From contig JBKEBE010000006.1 of the NCBI GenBank assembly GCA_047973025.1, positions 1 through 64,000 of the forward strand: DNA of 64,000 nucleotides. The letters run 5' to 3'. Under the pieces are notes generated by a model that was not told the origin of the DNA, ran no database searches, and was given only the letters and a program-made list of their open reading frames with translations. Every line of letters begins with the position of its first letter. Position 1 is the first letter of the stretch. Positions 59,633 through 64,000 of the stretch are shown in pieces. A program made the position numbers and the translations under genes. The DNA comes from UPXZ01 sp047973025 (GTDB lineage: Bacteria; Bacteroidota; Bacteroidia; Bacteroidales; Paludibacteraceae).

Positions 59633-61558
59633 TTAATAACTAAATATTGCAATTGCGGTAATCAGCAACACACCGGCTAAGAAAACCCAGGCGTACCATT
59701 GCAGGCTACCGGATTGAAATCCTTTGATTTTTTCGGATGTGCGACCGGTAACCCAAGCCATGCCATTCATCGCGCCATCGACCACATGACGGTCAAACCA
59801 AGCGAATGGACGTGAGATACCGTTGAAAATAATCTTCTTGGTAATAAAATTATAGACTTCGTCGATGTAAAATTTATTGTAGGAAGCTTTGTACAGTCCT
59901 TTGATTTTAGTTGCTATCTCGGCAGGACGTTTATTCTCATTCCTATACAGTACGCGAGCCAGTAATATTGCAGCTAAAGCGACTAATACACTTATGATGG
60001 CTATTTTTAGGTCTAAATGAATGGCATACGGCGTATGGTCAGCGGTTACTAACTTTCCGAAGGGAATAAATCCACCGACAACAGTTAACAAAGCCAAGAA
60101 CAGTAACGGGATAGACATTGAAAGCGGACTTTCGTGCGGTTTATGATCGCCGTGAGCTATGTATTCTTTTCCCCAAAATATGTTGTAATACAGTCGGAAC
60201 ATATAGAAAGCGGTAAGTCCGGCAGTAATGGTCATCCAAATACCCATTCCGGTACTGAAACCGTAAACGGCTGTCATGATTTCGTCTTTACTCACAAATC
60301 CGGAGAACGGCGGTATTCCCGCTATTGCCAAACAAGCGATAAGGAATGTAATGTGCGTAATGGGCATGTATTTTCGAAGCCCCCCCATATCTTTCATTTC
60401 GTTGCTATGTACGGCATGGATAATCGAACCTGCGCCCAAGAATAGCAAAGCTTTGAACATGGCGTGCGTAAACAAGTGAAACATGGAAGACATGTATCCC
60501 AGAGCACCGTGTTCGTGGTGATTAAGCTCCATACCGGTACTTACGCCAAGCGCCACCATCATGAATCCGATTTGAGAAATGGTCGAAAACGCGAGTACAC
60601 GTTTTATATCGGTCTGCGTAATGGCGATTACAGCCGCGAACATGGCGGTAAATGCCCCTACATAGGCAATTCCGTGTAGGACTTCCGGTGTGAACCCGAT
60701 GTAAATGGGAAATAAGCGGGCTACCAAATAAACGCCCGCAACAACCATCGTAGCCGCGTGGATAAGCGCTGAAACGGGCGTAGGACCTTCCATAGCATCC
60801 GGTAGCCAAACATGTAATGGAAACATAGCCGATTTACCGGCTCCACCGATAAATATAAGAGCCATTGCCCACACCAACGCGCTTGTTCCCATAAAGGTTG
60901 AACCCAACGCCGTACTGAAAATGCTTCCATCGCCCGACATCAATTCGCCGAAGTTGAAAGTCTGCGTAAAAGATGATAGTACTAAAATACCGATTAAGAA
61001 AAAGAAATCGGCAAAACGAGTTACGATAAACGCCTTTTTAGATGCTCGGACAGCGGAAGGTTTCGTATAGTAAAAGCCGATGAGCAGGTAGGATGAAACG
61101 CCCACCAATTCCCAGAAAATATACATTTGGAAGATGTTGGTAGCCAGTACCAATCCGAGCATCGAAAACGAGAAAAGAGAAAGGAATGCGTAATAACGCT
61201 GGAAACCTTTCTCGCCTTTCATGTAGCCCATACTGTATATGTGCACCATCAACGAAACGGTAGAAATGACTACCAGCATCATTACCGAAATAGGGTCTAT
61301 CAAAATGCCTAAATCGATATGAAGACGTTCACCCACATTTAACCACGTGAAGTTGTAAGGGGTTAGCGTTTGCCAAGCGCCATTCACTTTTTCCGCCGTA
61401 AAATATTGAAATGCCGTAAAGTACGAAAGTACAGTTACCAATCCCAACGAAATGGTCCCTACCAATCCGGCGGTACACGGTTTAAGTCTCGCTCCCAACA
61501 AACCAATGGCTAAAAAGGTTAGCAAAGGAAGCAATAAAATTAAAATGGTATATTCCAT
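59633..61558 (-). CDS. nuoL: NADH-quinone oxidoreductase subunit L
   Basis: A 641-residue subunit, the largest of the antiporter-like three. It has FQMYIFWELVGVSSYLLIGF with its glutamate, GAGKSAMFPLHVWLPDAMEG with its lysine, the STISQIGFMMVALGVS helix and a C-terminal amphipathic lateral helix before the last membrane segment (about residues 540-620). Size and features are complete. Confidence 0.95.
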   Translation of the reverse strand: MEYTILILLLPLLTFLAIGLLGARLKPCTAGLVGTISLGLVTVLSYFTAFQYFTAEKVNGAWQTLTPYNFTWLNVGERLHIDLGILIDPISVMMLVVISTVSLMVHIYSMGYMKGEKGFQRYYAFLSLFSFSMLGLVLATNIFQMYIFWELVGVSSYLLIGFYYTKPSAVRASKKAFIVTRFADFFFLIGILVLSSFTQTFNFGELMSGDGSIFSTALGSTFMGTSALVWAMALIFIGGAGKSAMFPLHVWLPDAMEGPTPVSALIHAATMVVAGVYLVARLFPIYIGFTPEVLHGIAYVGAFTAMFAAVIAITQTDIKRVLAFSTISQIGFMMVALGVSTGMELNHHEHGALGYMSSMFHLFTHAMFKALLFLGAGSIIHAVHSNEMKDMGGLRKYMPITHITFLIACLAIAGIPPFSGFVSKDEIMTAVYGFSTGMGIWMTITAGLTAFYMFRLYYNIFWGKEYIAHGDHKPHESPLSMSIPLLFLALLTVVGGFIPFGKLVTADHTPYAIHLDLKIAIISVLVALAAILLARVLYRNENKRPAEIATKIKGLYKASYNKFYIDEVYNFITKKIIFNGISRPFAWFDRHVVDGAMNGMAWVTGRTSEKIKGFQSGSLQWYAWVFLAGVLLITAIAIFSY

Positions 61559-61679
61559 AAAAAGTAGTATATATGCTCTTAGAGTCTCTACTATAAAGAA
61601 TTTGAGCGTTTATCCAAGTATCTAATCGTTTTTATTTCAATTTTTTTCCAAAATTAGGAAATTCTATTCCTACATTTTT

Positions 61680-62021
61680 CTATTCCTTCATTTCATGTAT
61701 ATTGTCCACATCGGTATTGCCGAATTTTCGATACACATTGATGATGATAGCAATAGCGACGGCTGTTTCACAGGCGGCAATGGCTATGACAAAAAGTGCG
61801 TAAAACATCCCTTCCATTTGTCCCGGATGAAGATAACGGTTGAAAACGGCGAAGTTTAAATCCACCGCGTTCAAAATCAATTCTACCGAAACCAGCATTA
61901 AAATCAGGTTCTTACGAGTAAAAAAACCGTAAATACCGGCAAAAAACATAATCAGCCCGACAAGCAAAAAGGCTGTCATAGGTATTGTCGCGCCGGATGT
62001 ATTTATTAATATCTCTCCCAT
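61680..62021 (-). CDS. nuoK: NADH-quinone oxidoreductase subunit K
   Basis: A 113-residue three-helix subunit. The two proton-path glutamates are present in LMLVSVELILNAVDLNF and VIAIAACETAVAIAIII. It is about ten residues longer than usual at the N-terminus; the Met at residue 15 (TIPMTAFLLVG) may be the true start. It lies 7 bases after nuoJ. Confidence 0.93.
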   Translation of the reverse strand: MGEILINTSGATIPMTAFLLVGLIMFFAGIYGFFTRKNLILMLVSVELILNAVDLNFAVFNRYLHPGQMEGMFYALFVIAIAACETAVAIAIIINVYRKFGNTDVDNIHEMKE

Positions 62022-62028
62022 AGTGTGT

Positions 62029-62562
62029 TTATTTATCTAAATCGTTACCGGTATTATCTACATTTTTTTCTTTACGGGCAATTAATATCGCTCCTACGAT
62101 ACATGCCAGTAAAAGTACGCTTACCACTTCAAACGGAAGCAGGAATTGATATTTCTCTGTACCCATCATAGTTGTACCGATGTCTTGCATCTTCAGTTCG
62201 CTTCCTTTTACGAAAGTATATACGCGGGTTACATTCGCTACAATGATATAGCCGCAAAGGATTAAGCCACCAATAGCCAATAAAGCGGAACTGCGTACTT
62301 TCCAACTCATTTTGGTCATAAATTCATCGCCGGGTTTGTGCGTGAGAAATATTGCCATGATGAACAGCACCATGATACCGCCCGCGTACACGGCTATTTG
62401 TACTGTAAACAGATAAGTGTAATTGAGTATCAGGAATAATCCGGCAGTAGCCAATAGCACAAAAAGCAGGTAAGTTGCCGAGCGAATGACTTTCTTGCTC
62501 GTAACAGCCAATACCGAGAATACAGCTATTACTAATGCTAAAATGAAAAATAGGATTGTCAT
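62029..62562 (-). CDS. nuoJ: NADH-quinone oxidoreductase subunit J
   Basis: A 177-residue subunit with five helices. The conserved pi-bulge helix segment FTVQIAVYAGGIMVLFIMAI (about residues 52-71) is diagnostic. The final helix is VLLLACIVGAILIARKE. It connects the membrane arm to the quinone-binding module. Confidence 0.93.
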   Translation of the reverse strand: MTILFFILALVIAVFSVLAVTSKKVIRSATYLLFVLLATAGLFLILNYTYLFTVQIAVYAGGIMVLFIMAIFLTHKPGDEFMTKMSWKVRSSALLAIGGLILCGYIIVANVTRVYTFVKGSELKMQDIGTTMMGTEKYQFLLPFEVVSVLLLACIVGAILIARKEKNVDNTGNDLDK

Positions 62563-62641
62563 GTTACATTACCCCCGAAGGGAAAATTTATGGTGTTAGT
62601 ACGTAATTATTTATCTTATTTCAAACGGTTTTTATTGAGAG

Positions 62642-63193
62642 TCAGGCATTATCATCACTCTTTTCTTGAACTGTGGAAGATGCTTCGGCTTCGTTCTTTT
62701 CAACTTTCGGTGGCGCGTCTTTTTTCTTCTTCTCTCTGAGTTTACTTCCCGGTTGATTGAGCTGATGCACTAATTTGCTCCTGTCAAACATGGCACCTTC
62801 AAAATCGTTGTTGAAAAAAATAGCATCAGACGGACAGGTAATCACACACAGGTTACAGAACGTACACATTCCATAATCCCAAATATGCTTGTCAAGCACT
62901 TTTTTCTTCCGACCTTCTTCGTTTTCAATCAATTCGGTAGTAACGGTAATCGTTCCGTTCGGGCAGTTTGTCATACATATTCCGCAAGCCGTACAGGCGT
63001 GTTCGTTATTTTCATCGTGTGGCATGTACAATTCGGAACGCCAACGGTCAGAAATAACCAACGATTCCCTATTCTCAGGATATTGCATGGTTACTTTTTT
63101 CGTCCAAAGTTCCTTCCACGTAACCATCAAGCCACCCGCAAGAGACTTTACCGCGGTAAAGATTCCGGAAATATATTTTACAAATGAATTCAT
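62642..63193 (-). CDS. nuoI: NADH-quinone oxidoreductase subunit I
   Basis: A 183-residue peripheral subunit with two 4Fe-4S ferredoxin motifs, CTACGICMTNCP (about residues 66-77) and CTFCNLCVITCP (about 112-123), carrying clusters N6a and N6b towards quinone. The C-terminal 45 residues are a Lys/Glu-rich extension (EKKKKDAPPKVEKNEAEASS) not needed for cluster binding. It is positioned between nuoH and nuoJ. Confidence 0.93.
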   Translation of the reverse strand: MNSFVKYISGIFTAVKSLAGGLMVTWKELWTKKVTMQYPENRESLVISDRWRSELYMPHDENNEHACTACGICMTNCPNGTITVTTELIENEEGRKKKVLDKHIWDYGMCTFCNLCVITCPSDAIFFNNDFEGAMFDRSKLVHQLNQPGSKLREKKKKDAPPKVEKNEAEASSTVQEKSDDNA

Positions 63194-63278
63194 TATTTAT
63201 ATTTTTAAATGCCTGATTTAAGCCAGATAGGCAATATATGCTTTTTGAATAATTTATTATCTGAAAAAATAACTACAA

Positions 63279-64000
63279 CTACGGTGTAATACCAAATACA
63301 TTCGGGAACCAATCGGAAAGCGTCCATCCGGCGAGTACCATGATTACCATGACCAACGTATTTACTAAGTTGATGGGTAATAGGTATTTCCATTCCAAAT
63401 TCAGCAACAAGTCAATCCGCAAACGCGGGAATGACCAGCGCACCCACAAACTCAGAAATACCAAAAATCCGGCTTTGGCAAAGAACCATACATACGAAGG
63501 GATATACCACATTACTTGGTTAAAAGTGTCCCAGCCTTGAATCTGAATAGGCATCCAACCGCCTAAGAATACAGTGGCGGCAATCGCGGCAATGATAAAC
63601 ATGTTCAGGTATTCTGCCAAATAGAAAAATCCGAATTGCAAACCGGAATATTCGGTGTGATAACCTGCGGTAAGTTCGCCTTCGGCTTCGGGCATGTCGA
63701 ACGGACCGCGGTTGGTCTCGGCGTGTCCCGAAATCAAATAGATGACAAACGCGATAATTGCCGGAATGTGTCCGTTGAAGATGTTCCAAACATAGCGTTG
63801 ATTCTCAACCATTTCGGAGAATTGCATGGTACCGCTCAATATGACGATAGTCATCAAGGCAAATCCCGCCGAAAGTTCATAACTCACAAACTGCGCACCA
63901 CTCCGCATGGCACCAATCATGGAGTATTTGTTGTTGCTCGACCATCCGGCAAGCAATACGCCAATGATGCCGAGCGAAGAAACGGCAAGTACATACACCA
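63279..64000 (-). CDS. nuoH: NADH-quinone oxidoreductase subunit H (partial)
   Basis: The last 240 residues of the quinone-site membrane subunit; the start lies beyond the window's right edge (the whole protein should be about 350 residues). Diagnostic segments are SAGFALMTIVILSGTM, the acidic loop ETNRGPFDMPEAEGELTAGY near quinone, and RWSFPRLRIDLLLNLEWKYL. It is followed by nuoI 85 bases later. Confidence 0.93.
   Translation of the reverse strand, partial: VYVLAVSSLGIIGVLLAGWSSNNKYSMIGAMRSGAQFVSYELSAGFALMTIVILSGTMQFSEMVENQRYVWNIFNGHIPAIIAFVIYLISGHAETNRGPFDMPEAEGELTAGYHTEYSGLQFGFFYLAEYLNMFIIAAIAATVFLGGWMPIQIQGWDTFNQVMWYIPSYVWFFAKAGFLVFLSLWVRWSFPRLRIDLLLNLEWKYLLPINLVNTLVMVIMVLAGWTLSDWFPNVFGITP

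Overview
The window looks like a Bacteroidota chromosome, most likely order Bacteroidales. The evidence is: promoters with the TTTG / TAnnTTTG pattern, a CTnDOT-type tra gene set, proteins with type IX secretion sorting domains, a complete aerotolerance (bat) operon, a nuoH-N block, and an OmpA-type major outer membrane protein. The junction between a mobile element and the chromosome lies at a tRNA-Gly near 24.34 kb.

Positions 1 to about 24,340 are one end of an integrative conjugative element (ICE). They hold a structured leader (1-754), the transfer operon traA, three DUF3408 genes, traD, E, F, G, I, J, K, L, M, N, O and Q (755-13,193), an AT-rich cargo block (13,288-18,063), a minus-strand pcfJ/pcfK accessory operon (18,332-21,965), a gene-free structured region, and a tyrosine integrase (22,798-24,027) beside the 3' end of tRNA-Gly(GCC). 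Relaxase, coupling protein and the far attachment site are not visible and should lie left of position 1. A GC-rich palindromic repeat recurs at least twelve times in this half and was not seen in the other half; some copies lie inside tra genes or supply their stop codons.

The cargo is the most interesting part. A divergent pair of operons holds, leftward, an XRE-HTH/ImmA-IrrE metallopeptidase fusion plus a PIN-domain protein, and rightward a CBASS anti-phage operon: DUF2188 small protein, CapV-type patatin phospholipase, DncV-like nucleotidyltransferase and a stand-alone E2-like protein with a C-terminal C-C-C-H zinc knuckle. No E1 or JAB gene is present, so this is a short type II CBASS carried on an ICE. 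The adjacent HTH-peptidase fusion resembles a one-polypeptide version of the CapH/CapP switch of other CBASS loci.

Positions 24.4-36.6 kb are chromosomal and patchy: a DUF4890 protein, a CotH protein with a sorting tail, IS relics, a bifunctional nuclease and nucleoside permease pair, an XRE regulator with a tiny overlapping partner, a Fic gene between two 79-bp direct repeats, a pseudogene with two in-frame nonsense codons, and exported proteins. From 36.7 kb the genes are housekeeping: LysM/periplasmic-binding protein, PorT-like barrel, tsaB, ompA, aroA, TPR protein, aroE, rsmE, the moxR-DUF58-batABCDE stress operon, a PAP2 phosphatase, and on the minus strand nuoH (cut by the window edge), nuoI, J, K, L, M and N of complex I.
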